Part shown: piece after piece, positions 1 to 11,756 of the stretch | Layout of the letters: every line of letters starts with the position of its first letter | How positions within the stretch are numbered: the first letter of the stretch is position 1 | Origin: Pilasporangium apinafurcum | Taxonomy: Eukaryota; Oomycota; Peronosporomycetes; Pythiales; Pythiaceae | Length of the DNA: 64,000 bases | NCBI GenBank assembly: GCA_001600495.1 | Contig: BCKE01000011.1 | Coordinates: forward strand, 676,281 to 740,280 | Direction of reading: 5' to 3' | Program-made: the position numbers and the translations under genes | The notes under the pieces: model-generated | What the model was told of the DNA's origin: nothing | Database searches by the model: none | Seen by the model: the letters and a program-made list of their open reading frames with translations, nothing else

Positions 1-20
1 TGTTTTTCCTGATAACATAG

Positions 21-1095
21 CAATAAGGATGACACAGCTCCTCGTGGAGTGACGTTCATGTGCGGGTGCTACGTCGAATCACTTCCCCAGGATGTGACAA
101 TTGAGAAAAATGTCAAGTACTACGCCATCGATATCGTTCCCGAGCCCGGCAGTAATAGAGAAAAACGGACGATCTATACGAAATCACTCGAACAACAGCA
201 GAAATGGACATCAAAACTACGTCGAGCCACTGATAAAGTATCCATTGATGAATTCTATGAGATCGGTGCCCAACTCGGTCGCGGACGGTTCTCCAAAGTG
301 TGTGAGGTGACACACAAGAAAACGGGTGTGAAACACGCGGTCAAGATCATCGACAAGTGCAAGCTCATCGCAACCGAGAAAGAGCTACTACGCACGGAGA
401 TTGCGATCCTGAAACTCGTAACCCACCCGAATATCATCCGTCTACATGACGTCTACGAAGACAAACAGTATATCTTCATCGTCACCGAACTCGTCGCTGG
501 TGGGGAGTTGTTTAATCGGATTGTGGGCCGATCGAGGTATACCGAGTCCGAGGCGCGTACGGTAATGCTGCCACTTCTTGAAAGTGTCGCTTATCTGCAT
601 CGCCTGGGGATTGTGCATCGAGATATCAAACCAGAGAACATTCTGTGTGGTGAGTCACTGTATGACCTGAAAATCGCCGATTTTGGACTCTCCAAGCTTG
701 TACATCCAGAAGAAATCATGAAAATGCCGTGTGGAACGCTCAATTATGTTGCTCCAGAAGTGCTGTTGCTTGTCGGATACGGAAAGGAGGCTGATATTTG
801 GTCCGTGGGGGTGATTATGTATTTGTTGTTGAAAGGGGAACTGCCGTTCCATGGAAAAACAAAGAATGAGATTATTCAGAAGACAGTGCATGCCGATATC
901 AACTTGGATAGCGATAGTACACCATGGAGTAGTATCTCGCCATCGTGCAAGTCTTTGCTGAAAGGTCTACTGACAAAAGACCCAACAAAGCGGTTGACGG
1001 CGCAGGAGGCACTGGGACATGATTGGTTTACTGGACGAATTCGTACCGAGTCGTTGGCAAATAACAAGACACCGAGAGGATCTATCACACAATAA
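21..1095 (+). CDS. PH domain / CAMK-type Ser/Thr protein kinase, 5' partial
   Basis: The gene runs in from the left edge. Bases 1-20 look like the end of an intron (branch-like CTGATAAC, then TAG), so the visible exon starts near 21 and upstream exons are missing. The first ~50 codons resemble the end of a PH domain (a basic strand, then the closing helix with Trp in QKWTSKLRRA), which would recruit the protein to phosphoinositides. A complete kinase domain follows: glycine loop LGRGRFSKV, VAIK-type Lys in HAVKII, HRDIKPEN catalytic loop, DFGLSK and APE. Residue spacing and the LVAGGELFNRI hinge fit the calcium/calmodulin-dependent (CAMK) group. About 30 residues follow the kinase core, so no long calmodulin-binding tail is visible. 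It converges on the next gene with ~110 bp between stops. The kinase call is firm; substrate and upstream signal are unknown. Confidence 0.88.
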
Positions 1096-1206
1096 ATAGT
1101 AGGTGTGTGCCATGGATATGACGAAAAAAAGGTACTATTAGTTTGAATTCCCTTTCTATTCAATACGATTCCGGCTCCCGTTGGTCTTCTTCTCTATTGT
1201 ATCGTG

Positions 1207-3171
1207 CTATCGACTTCGTTGCGCAGCGACTGCACTACCTTGATGAAAGTTCATTGCCAATGCTGGTGATCGATTGTTGACTGCAATAGCATTTAGGGGT
1301 CGCTGATTTGACATGTGAAGTTGATTGAGCTCCAGTGCGCGAAGTTTGGTAGCATCGACTATGCCCATTTTTCTAATGCTCTTACTATTGTTGAAGGGGT
1401 AGTGATCACTATGTCTGAGAGGAGAAGCACCGGATTTCTTTTCTATCATGACTTTTCTGGAACTCCGCGGTGACAGTACAGCTGGCAGTGCATTTAGTGG
1501 ACCAATTGACTCGGTGTATCGTCGCTCTTCCTCGTCATTCTCGAGCTGCTCTCGACTGAATGGGGAGCTCATTCGACGAGAGATGTTCCTATTTGATCGT
1601 GTTGGAATCCCTGATGGTGGTACTGGCTGCACAGGCGGTAAAGAGATAGACATTTTCATCAGTGACAAGCTTTCGTTGCTGTTAAATGGTCGCTTGCTCG
1701 TGATTTTTCGTTCAGGAGGGCATGGAACAAGTTTTAACGGCTCAAAATTGGTGCGTCTGCGTCCACAGAGTTTGCAATACACTCCACTAGGTTCAATCAC
1801 CCCGCAGTTCGAGCAGCGAAAGCGATCGCGCATTTTCTTCAACAATTTCGCAAATGATCGCCGCACAACGAGTCCACGAACGTGTTTTTGGATGATAATC
1901 GCCGCAGTGTACCGTTTGTTTTCCAAGGCTTTCTTGCGGAGGAGATGAACGTGTTTCCGAGCCTGAACTCCACGAAGGCAAGTTTGAATCAACGTAGCAG
2001 CTTTTCGTCGTCGTAGTAATACAGAAGCGGCAACAAACACACGGAAGAGCCGCTGAAGTACACAAGCTGCAGCGTTCTGCTGTTGTTGCTCTTGTGTTCG
2101 AAGACCAACCATGAATTGCTCCCAACGATTAAACGCGATTCGGAGGTATTTGTTGACAATGCAATGTGACACTTTAGCTGCGCCTTCGCGGTATTTCTTC
2201 TGCTGACACACTCTGACTTGCCTTTGATAGAAAGACGCGATTCGTACTGCACTCTGTTTCATTCTTTTCCTGCGCTCAGCCATAGTGCGTCTGAGTTTCC
2301 ATCGCTTGATATTATAAGTAATCACCTCTGCCGCTTTCTGTTGTAATTCGAACTTGTGCTTTTGCCTCAGGACTATTTGCTGCTGTATTAGCATCCATTG
2401 GCTACGACAAATCAACTGTCGCTGTTCTGTCCTCAAATGGATCTGACGCTGCCGAAACTGTCGGATGGCTCTTCGACCATGATACCAATCACACAAAAAC
2501 ATTGAGGCTTGCTGTTTTCGTTCTTGCTGGCGATGCAGTTGTTGCTGGTGCTTGTGGATTTGCAGTTGACGCTCTTTTTCACTTTTGACATTGACTGCTT
2601 TTGCCAACAAGAGCTGCAATCGAGATTCGAAAATTCTGAGTTCATGCATATACCTGGAGATTTTTCGGCGTTGACGACATCTCCGCCAATGTTGCTGCAA
2701 AACAATCACCGCTGTAGCTTCTAGCAGCTGACGTAGTGTCTCCACCTCATGCACCCGCTCACGTTCTCGGTTCCGCAGCAAGAAAACTCGAACATATTGT
2801 TGAATAATTCGAGTAGCAAAGTCACGCTCATTATTGTCGTGATGGGACTTCCTTTTCACTTGATTTGGTAATAATAGTACGCGTTCATTCCATGTGTGTC
2901 GCTTCTGTTCATTAGACTCTTCTATTTGTCGCTGGGACTTACCACACGTAGCGAGATCCTTGGTGTTTCTGTCCAAACTACTGCCGATCAAGTTCGCCGA
3001 CTTCAATCGCATGTGGCGATCCTCATTTCCAGATCGCTCTCTAACCATCCTGCTCGGTTTATGAGACATTTCCCGCGAATTTAAATCGCCATGTTTTGCC
3101 GCGGACGACCTCGTGTCGAATGCAGTTGAGCCAAATACACTCGCTGGCGACCAGTCTTGGTATTTCTCCAT
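1207..3171 (-). CDS. IQ-motif protein with Cys4 zinc-ribbon-like knot
   Basis: An intronless gene of 654 residues. The open frame extends four codons further upstream to a GTG; the first ATG is at 3171 and is taken as the start. The N-terminal ~100 residues are polar and unstructured, followed by long Arg/Gln/Lys-rich helices carrying IQ-type motifs such as AAIIIQKHVRGLVVRR, AATLIQTCLRGVQARK and AACVLQRLFRVFV, which bind calmodulin or centrin-like light chains. Near residues 455-475 lies CSNCG...CKLCGRRR, a four-Cys arrangement like a small zinc ribbon, then a Ser/Arg-rich tail. The family is not recognised. IQ arrays of this kind are common in flagellar and basal-body proteins, but that role is inference. 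It is divergently paired, across ~210 bp, with another IQ-repeat gene. Confidence 0.75.
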   Translation of the reverse strand: MEKYQDWSPASVFGSTAFDTRSSAAKHGDLNSREMSHKPSRMVRERSGNEDRHMRLKSANLIGSSLDRNTKDLATCGKSQRQIEESNEQKRHTWNERVLLLPNQVKRKSHHDNNERDFATRIIQQYVRVFLLRNRERERVHEVETLRQLLEATAVIVLQQHWRRCRQRRKISRYMHELRIFESRLQLLLAKAVNVKSEKERQLQIHKHQQQLHRQQERKQQASMFLCDWYHGRRAIRQFRQRQIHLRTEQRQLICRSQWMLIQQQIVLRQKHKFELQQKAAEVITYNIKRWKLRRTMAERRKRMKQSAVRIASFYQRQVRVCQQKKYREGAAKVSHCIVNKYLRIAFNRWEQFMVGLRTQEQQQQNAAACVLQRLFRVFVAASVLLRRRKAATLIQTCLRGVQARKHVHLLRKKALENKRYTAAIIIQKHVRGLVVRRSFAKLLKKMRDRFRCSNCGVIEPSGVYCKLCGRRRTNFEPLKLVPCPPERKITSKRPFNSNESLSLMKMSISLPPVQPVPPSGIPTRSNRNISRRMSSPFSREQLENDEEERRYTESIGPLNALPAVLSPRSSRKVMIEKKSGASPLRHSDHYPFNNSKSIRKMGIVDATKLRALELNQLHMSNQRPLNAIAVNNRSPALAMNFHQGSAVAAQRSR

Positions 3172-3381
3172 CGGCACATTCACCTCCTGTTCACATCCAT
3201 TCTCTCAAACTATGTAGCCATGTGTCGCTTCGAAGAGCTCCAATAATAGTGGCCAATGGGCGTCTTTCATTGGCTAAAATGTATCTTCACTGCATTTTCT
3301 AGATTTTCAGCCAATCATTAAACGCACCATGTTCGAGTTGGTTTCAACACAATCTTCATTGAACATGATCAGCAGGTGCCG
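3172..3381. promoter_or_regulatory. shared promoter of divergent IQ genes, with CCAAT boxes
   Basis: About 210 bp separate the two divergent start codons. It carries GGCCAAT at 3251-3257, ATTGGCT at 3269-3275 and AGCCAAT at 3309-3315, i.e. three CCAAT-type boxes in 65 bp, in both orientations. CCAAT boxes are the site of the conserved NF-Y (HAP) factor. A regulatory role is inferred from sequence and position. Confidence 0.4.
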
Positions 3382-6300
3382 ATGCTTCCTCATCAAAAAC
3401 ATTGGGATTTGACTCATCTCGCTGCGAAATACCCATGGCTACGCGTAGATAGTACGACGATCGAAGAGTTCCGATCGCCGTTTGTGTGGGTGCGCGAGGG
3501 TGAAGAGGAAGAAAGGCTAACAGGTGCTAAAGCTACAAGCAAAGATGACGCTGACGACGACGATGATGATGATGAGAACAGAACCAACTCACCCAGTCAA
3601 TCCGATGCATCTTATTTCAGTCTGTCCAGTAGAAAATGTAAATCGATGCGCAATAAGTGGAGCGAAAAGAATCAGCAGCAGCATGGGAAATACGATGTTT
3701 CGAGGAAACGGAAGAAAACATGCAAGCTGCCACCATCCAAGGAGATTTCAAAGCGGAATGTGCATACACCACTTGCATTACCTCATCAAGAGCAGGAAAC
3801 ACTTTATCGAATGCCATCAATCGCACAGCATGTAGCAACAAATACAAACTTGTCGACACGAGAAACAACAAATGAGGAGCATATCTTTGTGGTAAAGAAG
3901 AAAAAGAAAAAGAAAGCGAAAAATGCGGAAACAAAAAAGAAACACAATATTTTATCTCTAAGGTGAGCAGTATACTTATCTCATTTGAAGAAGACTTCAT
4001 CTTATTGATGTGAATAATCTTTTCCAATGGGTGCATCAGTTTTCCTGTTCTCGCCAAGAAAATAACACCAAATGGACCATTGTCTACTATTCAAAGTTCC
4101 GAAGTGCTAACTCAACAGTATGCGAAAGAACTGCAGCGACTAAAGCAAGCAGAGCAGGAACTTAAGGTACTTTGATGCTTTATGTGCTTTGTCAATTTCT
4201 TTTGCTGCTTTTCTAAAGTTATGTCGCTCATTGAGTAACCACAGCTGCAAGTCCAGCAACAAATTGAATCGGAAAAGGCCAAACTGCCACTCACGTTTCT
4301 TTTTGAACATAATCTCGAAAGCCGCACATATTGCAAGCAGAAAAGCATTGCGACCATCACACATATCTTCTCGAAATTCCAGAACCGACTGGTCTTTCAA
4401 GCGTTCGACCGCTGGTGTCAATTAGTTCATGAGCTGCAAACACTGGAAAGAAAAGAAATAGCATGCAAACGCCTACAGTTGCAGGCGCTGCATTTCTTTC
4501 AGCGGGTTGCCAATGATGCTTATGTCGGTAGTATCGGCCGAGCGTTCCATCGCTGGCTGAAAATAAGTAAGCAATTGGTTTTTCAGGAGCAATGGAGGGC
4601 AGCAACGATGATTCAGTCACTCTACCGCAAACGACGTGCAAAACATTTGCTGAATGGGCTGAAGCAGGCCGCACTGGATCGAGAATACAAGCACAAAATC
4701 GAGATTCAGCAGCTGCTACGATTTGAGAGTTACGGCACGGCGATGCAGTGGAGCACTTTACGGATTGGCTTCGATTTGCTTCTTCAAAACCATTGCGCAC
4801 GTCGAATCCAGTTCTTTTTCCGTCGATTGGTGGTGTGTAGAAAAGTCGAGCAACGAGTGGTGCGGAAACAGGCAGCAACTCGCATCCAATCGTACTACCG
4901 TAGGGTACTGGCGAAACGAGAACTCAGCCGTCGGAAGGTGGCATTTGCAGCTAGAAGAGCGATCGAAAACCGAGCAGCAATAGAGGTTCAGCGTCATATT
5001 CGTGGATTTCTATCGAAATGTGAGGCGCAGCGCAGGCGCGAATGGCTGTCGCACGACAATCAATGTGCCATACGCATCCAGCGATGGTGGCAGAAATGCT
5101 GCGAGAAGAAGGAATTGAACCGTCGATTTGAACAACGCAGACAGATACTGTACCAAGAAAGAGTGAGAATCGCTGCAGCTGAGTATGTTAAGGCGCAAAT
5201 ACGTTTAGAAGGTACCCGTCAACGGTGCGCTGGTGAAATACAGCGCGTGTTTCGTGGATTCCTCGGTCGGAAGATTTACAACCAAGCATTATATGTGAAG
5301 CGATTGGAACTGGCAGCACGTAGAGTGCAAAGTAGTTGGCGGCGATCTACTGGACGGTATGCACTGCATCTTCGTTTTGCTGCTCAACGCCAGCGTCTGG
5401 AAGAGCGGAAGCAAGAAGCGATACTCCAGATCCAATGTTGGTATAGAATGCAAAAAGCCATCCAGATTCGAAAGCAATTGCATAGTGAAAAGCAGCAAAG
5501 ACATCATGCAGCTGTGCATATTCAGCGGATGGTGCGCGGCAGACAAGTCAACCAAAAATACCAACAGGCTCGACGTGCAACAATCAAAATCCAGAATGGT
5601 ATCAAGTGCAAACTTGCACGGCTAGAACGCCAGCGGCGGTTCGATGCACGAGAAAATCAGCGTCGAGCGCGTTTAGAAGCAGCCATTCGTCTGCAAAATT
5701 GGATGCGCATGCTGGCAGCAAAGCAGAAATTACAAGTTTTACGTGTTGAGAAAGCCGAAGAAGAACAACGAAAAGCGCACTTGGCGCTGCTGCTGCAGAA
5801 GCGCGCAAGAGGCATCGAGGTCCGAAAAACAATACAGATCCTACGGTTGGCTATGCAAACGATAGAACTAGAACAGCGTCGCCGCTTTCCGTCGTCAACA
5901 AACCAAAACATGTCACAAATTCTAGAGTTTATAGCGACGTATTATGCCAATAATCCTACATTTGGAAGCGAGAGTGAAGCCGATGGAACATCGACGAGTG
6001 TGCAGTTGTTTTCCAGTACTCAATACGAATGGCTGACTACAAAAATCAATGAAGTTACTACACAAATAGCAAGAGAAGATCGAGCAGTTGTGTTTCTGCA
6101 ACACCATTACCGTGGATATGCCTGTCGTGTCGCGTTTTGGGTCCGTAAAGCTGAAGCCAAAAAGCGCCGAGCATTGGAAAACAAGATGGCGATTCGAATT
6201 CAATGTATTGCACGAGGCTATCTAGCGCGTAAGCGGGCGAAAGCGATCCGGCAGAAACAGAAATTAGAAGATTTGAAGCAGGCTTACATCCGTGAGCGCA

Positions 6301-8162
6301 GGTGGAAGGAACAGGAGCAACAATGGAAGGAACAATACCACCGCGAGAAAATGGAGATCCAGATCCGCAACCTCCAAACAATGGAATTGAAGGTGAGGGA
6401 GGTGAAACGCGAAGCCGAATTGGCGAAATGGCAAGCCGATATGGCAAAGTACCGAAAGGAGATAGAACAACAATATCAACAGCAGCAGCCAATCCAAAGA
6501 GAAGCGATTGCTGGGGATATCATTGATCCAAATTGGGAGCAGTTACTGGATGCGTACGGGAATGTCTATTACTACAACACACAGACAGGAGAAAGCAGAT
6601 GGGATATGCCTGCCTGGGAGCCGAAACCAATCGAGCCAGTGGTAATCGTCGAGAATTTACCTAGTATCGATGCGCCTCTCAGCTCGAAGGATATGTCTGC
6701 TTTGTCCACTGCAAGTCAAGAGGATTCAGTATCATCAACATCATCCAGTGAACTTGATGTAGTAGCCAGTAAAGTCAGTATCCAAGATGAAAAAGAGCCT
6801 GCAGTCACTCCAGATGTAGCGGAAAAAGCTGATACCGAGCAAGATAGAATGTGTTGGAATTGCAAGATTTCTATTGCCGTGAAGGAGTGTATGGATTGCC
6901 TCAACCCTAAGCAGACCAAGTATTGTGCATCGTGTTTCACACTAGAGCATCACGGAGCTAACTCTCCCAAGCAAAATCACGATTTCAGAGTCTTGATCGC
7001 TGTCAAGTGCCAAAGTCGTTGTCAAGCTGGCACTTGTCAATCCAAAACCTCTACTGATTCCGCCGAATCGAATTTGGCTACGTACTTCTGCTACAACTGT
7101 GTCCCCAATAGTTCCGATCCTTCATCAACGCAGTGCTCACTTCGTCCAGACCAAAACGGTCGTTTCTACTGTGAAGAGTGCTTCTGCAAAGCCCACCAAA
7201 CAGCGCAGGAGCTGCATCATGTGGCGAATGCGCTACATTTTAAGACTGGCGCGCAGCTGTGCTGTGATTGTCAGTGCGTCATCGCAACACGGTTTTGTGA
7301 GCAATGCGAGGAAGAGTTTTGCGCCACATGCTTTGATCGCATCCATTCCCACAGTCAAAAGAAGAAAGAACATGAATGGACGCCGTTAGAGGTAATCAAA
7401 GAGGATCTCACGAGCAACAATGACGCATATTGCGTTGAATGTGATATTCGGCGATGCACGAAGCTCTGTAATTTGTGTGGCGATGGATTTTGTGACGCGT
7501 GTTTTGCGAAAACTCATGACAAAGGCAACAAGAAGCACCATACGTGGGTCTCGTGGGCCAAGTTTACACAGGTCGGCGATTGGCTCGAGATTTGGGACGA
7601 GAAAGCAAACGCCACGATTTTCTTCAACATTGAAACGAAAGAGTCGGCCACGAAGCAGCCATTTGTGCTGAAATCTGGAGCAGAACGTCACCAGTTGCAA
7701 CTCCAGGAGCGCGAACAACAGTATAAACGAAAAGAACTGGAGCTGGAAAGCGAGGTTGTGAAATTAAAGGAGCAGTTGAAAGAGCTCCAGGAAAAGCAAG
7801 ACATATTGCAAGCACGGCCATTGAGTCGAAATGTGAAGTCAGTTAACGAGCCGAGATTAACAGCACCAGGATCAGGAGATCAAGATAATGTAAAGAAGAA
7901 GAAAAAGAATGGGCTATTTCGTGGAATTTTCTCCCGATCAAACAAGAAAAATGCAAGCTCAACATCAACAACCGATGGTCTCACCCCAGAAGAACGTAAA
8001 CGACAGGCGTTAATCACCGGTATTCGCGACGACGAGTTAAACTTGGCGTTGCAAAAATTGACTACACGTAATCGCGAAGAGAAAGAAGCAAAAGCGAGGG
8101 AAACATTTGGTACAAAAAATTTTGAAGCCGCGATGATTCACGATCTGACGCAAATCAATTGA
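3382..8162 (+). CDS. large IQ-repeat / WW / B-box-like zinc finger protein
   Basis: Three exons: 3382-3962, 4040-4166 and 4245-8162. Phases join cleanly to give ~1,541 residues; the in-frame GTG at 3376 is rejected in favour of the ATG at 3382. The order is: acidic/Lys-rich N-terminus; a helical array of about 14 IQ-like motifs (for example AATRIQSYYRRVLAKREL, CAGEIQRVFRGFLGRK, MAIRIQCIARGYLARKR); a WW domain near residues 1000-1030 (GNVYYYNTQTGESRW...P); four successive Cys/His clusters of B-box style near 1105-1340 (for example FCEQCEEEFCATCF and LCNLCGDGFCDACF); a second, WW-like segment near 1340-1370; and a coiled coil before a basic tail. IQ arrays bind calmodulin-like proteins, and WW and B-box modules bind partners. 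It is probably a cytoskeletal or flagellar scaffold, though this is inferred only from architecture. Confidence 0.85.
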
Positions 8163-8254
8163 ATGGTTCTAGATAAGAATAGTACACGACACAAAAGCGG
8201 CCGTTTCATGAACGTGAAGTCTCATCGCTGAGCCGAAAAACGTATCCTCGTGGA

Positions 8255-10702
8255 ATGGATGAAGAAGTCCACCAGCAACAAGAAATCCCGGCGACTGCGG
8301 GTGACTTGTTAGAATCAGAATCACTCACTCTTTCAGATTCGGATAGTGCAGCGATTGAACTGCCGCCACGAGTGCAGGGTGAAGCAGCTCTAGATGATAG
8401 CCACGATCATGACGAGGTACCAGAGAGTCTAATCATCAATGCGACTCAACTATTACCTCACTTGAGCTTGGATGGGGATGACATCGTGATGGAGTTTGTG
8501 GATGATCTAGCGGATGCAGCGGTGCAGTACTCCATCGAACAGTTCTATGAGCGGAGGCTGAGTGGATATGTCGCCACGTGGGCTACCTCGTTAGTCTTTG
8601 AGTGTGTTTTGCCGGTTTGTATGACCCCAACTGGAATTTTATCGCGTCAGGAGAAAGGAGAATTGGTTATTGATCCGATGACAGAGGTGATCCACCCTCT
8701 TTCCTCGTTAGCCAGCCCCCAGGCATGCTCTATGGATAATTTTTGCCGCTACGAGATCCCCATCAAGCCACAGCAGCAACGATTGAGCGAATCACCTCAT
8801 CAACCGATGGGTTTTGATACAAATGCGTATCGTGGCTCCAAAAGTCGGAAAGAATACTCACCATCTCGTCCATCATCGGTTCAATCCTCACACCGAGTGA
8901 AAAAGAAACCACAGGGATGGGTACACTGGTCGCTATTGCGTAGTGAACCAACTGCATTCGACACAGTATTGGCAACAAATCATACACCCGGTGTAGTGTT
9001 CAGCACAGAACCCAGCTTGCCGCCTCGAGCTTCACCTCGCAAAGCAGTCGCGGCTCTGAAGACTGCAATATCAGCGATGACAGCGCAGCAGCAAGATACA
9101 AGCGTGAATATACTTAAACACGATGGCGATAAACCCATCGATTCTATTGCGTCTTTGGATGAATGCGCTTCCAACCAGTCCAGCGTGTCGACGCGACAGA
9201 AACTTGCATCACATCGAGTGATTCGGCATGCAGCTGATAATATAAATACGTTTCTAGCTCGCGATGGTCATCTGGCACATGATAAGTCCGGCAGGATATT
9301 TGCCAATGATTCGCATCAATCAGTGGAGGTGGAATTTCAGATCAAGCGGTATGATCACACTGATCGTCGACGCAGTAGTGTAAAACACGATGTCCTCCCT
9401 GACTTGGGTTTACAAAGCAGATTGAGCCATCTCAACAACAACGGTGCGGCCATTCATGAAGAATACAAAGAAGATATTGGCCAAAGAGACAACAACATGA
9501 ATGGGCACCGTCACGGTATCGATCATGCTATAGCGCAGTCGTTTAATGCGATGGCACTTTCTCCAGGTGTGAAGCTCCAAACATCTGGAGAGGCGATGAA
9601 AAGCGGACCAGNCCTGCCGCTCTTCTCCACAAGAATGCGTAAAGCTACATTCAATGTGCGTTTTTTGTTTGCTTGCACTGAGTCTATCTGGATTTGGTTG
9701 TATTCCTCTGAAAGTTTCTCAATATGGTTTTACCGCCTTGTTATAGCAAGAAGAACTTGCGACAGCTCATTCTTCTCCGTCCATGGCATTTACCCCTTTG
9801 CATTCGACTTGTCATACAATAACAGACGGTAAGCATTTTGCACTTCATGTAAATCTATGAGAATACTATCTTCTGATTAGAATCTGCCTCGCTTCACCAA
9901 TTAATCAGACTCGTGTTTACGAGCAACTACAACGGTGAGAACTACAGTTGTCAACACATACTTAGGCATTTTTCTGATAGTGCTTATCTGTTTTTCGTGC
10001 TCTCTGTCTCCTAGATGCAAACCAAGCAGCAGCTCAAAGTTCAGCGCCCGTGTACTACCTCAACAGTGAGTTTTACCCCGGCGCACCAAGCCTGCTGTGC
10101 AGATGGAGCGGTGGAATCCGTGGGGACGGCAGTTGGTAACGCCGGCAACTTCTCTGAACTTATCAAGCAGCGCGCATTTTTGAGGAAACAGGCTACACTC
10201 CACTCACCACCAAAGAAAATGACTCCACGTAGCCGCCGAGCGACTACTGCACCACCTTCATCACGTATGTTGATGCGAATGTGAACGTACTTGATATTGG
10301 TCACTTGTGGAACCTGACGTTGCTTGTCTCTATTTGCTATTGACTATTGTTATCTTTAGCTTTGATGCGGCGAATCCTGCAGCCAAAAGAGTCCAATCCG
10401 CTCACAAATGCAACCAAAATCATATAGGACAAGTATTATCGACGACATTGATCACGTTGCTCGATGTGGGCGACTGGATCATGCATTGCTGTTCAAGAAA
10501 CGGAAACATCAATGAAAACTACGCGCTTGCAAATATTGCGGGAGTTTTGAGATTTTGGATAAAGATTTGCATTGGTAAACCTATACGACATCAATGTACA
10601 TTAGAAGATGGTCACTCTTTCCTCTAGCAACTAGCCAATGATGGACGAATCAACGACAATTTTGAACTATCCAAGTGGAAATTTGCTATAAGAAGTCTCT
10701 GA
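8255..10702 (+). CDS. unrecognised multi-exon protein; 3' exons uncertain
   Basis: The first exon (8255-9655) is long and well supported: an acidic N-terminus, then a stretch with YSIEQFYERRLSGYVATW and a polar middle. Base 9612 is an N, so one codon (GNC) is unknown. Likely next exons are 9747-9828, 9881-9934 and 10015 onward, after the strong pyrimidine-rich acceptor CTCCTAG. A frame change inside 10015-10130 needs either a 37-nt intron (10066-10102) or a later acceptor at 10066. A GTATGT donor at 10265 ends the next exon. Beyond it, open protein-like stretches run to a stop at 10702 (…KWKFAIRSL), nine bases before the convergent nuclease gene, but I could not fix these last junctions with certainty. 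No family recognised. It follows the IQ/WW gene by 92 bp on the same strand. Confidence 0.6.
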
Positions 10703-10710
10703 GCTGTGAT

Positions 10711-11523
10711 TTACGCTCTTGCTGATCGCAGGCGTCCCTTGTACTCGCTCGAACTCTCGAACTTTTTACCCTGACTCCACATACCAATTTTCTTGTTTCG
10801 CGCTTGTTCCTCCAGTTTTTCAAACACCTCCTGTCGCCCACCATATACCGCACCCGCTTGGCGGTAGACATGTCCAAGCCCTGCTTTCAAGATCTCTTCT
10901 GATGCGTTTCTCCAAAAGGGCCATCGGCCGTAGTGTACCATGCACACCGCACGGCCGTATTGGTCCTTGTGCAACAACGTAAGCCTCAATTTCCGGCCAT
11001 CGAGCGCCTGTGCGAGCCATTTCTTGGCTTCTTCCCCAAACGGCTGGCCTTCATTCCCAAACTTGGCTGTCTCGGGTGTATCTGTTCATTGAAAGCGATT
11101 AATAAGAAGGATAATTCTCTTAGGCGTGGCATTCATTTCGGTAATCGTACCAATTCCAGCAAGTCGGACCTGTAACGTATGATCCGAGACTTTGCCTGTA
11201 TAGTTGCCAACACCGCGCCAAAACGGCACGTGGCGCGCGCGAAACGTATCGCCATCGCTAAAATTCACGGCGACGGCGTTGATCTGCCGTTCTTGGTGGA
11301 AAAATTTGAGCGGAATGTCGTCGACAGTCGCAAACCTGCGGAATGGCTGTCGTAGCTTAGGGATCAACAACCCGACACAGATGCCCGCGACGAACGCATT
11401 GAAAACGTGTGCTTCGTGTGGAAGCGTATGGTAGTAGGTGACACAGGCATTGCGTGTATGTGTCCATTGGTCATTAAGCATGGTGGCATACTTTTGCCAG
11501 TCGTCTGGTGTTGAGGGCGCCAT
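10711..11523 (-). CDS. membrane-anchored staphylococcal nuclease-like (TNase) protein
   Basis: Two exons on the minus strand, 11523-11151 and 11081-10711, joined across a 69-bp intron (G|GTACG ... ACAG|AT) that restores the motif AGIDTPET, giving 247 residues. Residues ~40-57 form a hydrophobic membrane anchor (NAFVAGICVGLLIP). The rest is an OB-fold thermonuclease domain: FSDGDTFRARHVP, VRLAGIDTPETAKFG, LHKDQYGRAV and KKIGMWSQGKK. The Arg of VRLAGID, the Glu of TPET and the Arg of QYGR match the catalytic triad of the family. The plan, one N-terminal membrane segment then TNase, resembles the fungal Lcl3 endonucleases. An in-frame ATG 60 bp further upstream is possible. It probably cleaves nucleic acid at an organelle or ER membrane; location is inferred. 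Confidence 0.85.
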
Positions 11524-11756
11524 TATCGGAGCTGGTGCTGATTTTTGATGTGCATGATCGACGAGCTCAATGACCAAAAGCAACTTATTCTCAAAAGAAG
11601 ATAAATTATCTATGAAATTACATATGAGCTATCCAAGAACTACCTAGTTACAAACTAAGACAAATTATACATACCTAATATTGGAACTGACAAAGTTAGA
11701 CGCTCAAAAGCATTTTATGCTGTTATTTTTGCACCTATGTTCATGTGTCAATCCCT

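Noticed and set aside
9612-9612. Ambiguous base as evidence of a frameshift in the unrecognised gene
   Set aside because: The frame stays open and joins the next exon in phase, so a simple unresolved base is enough.
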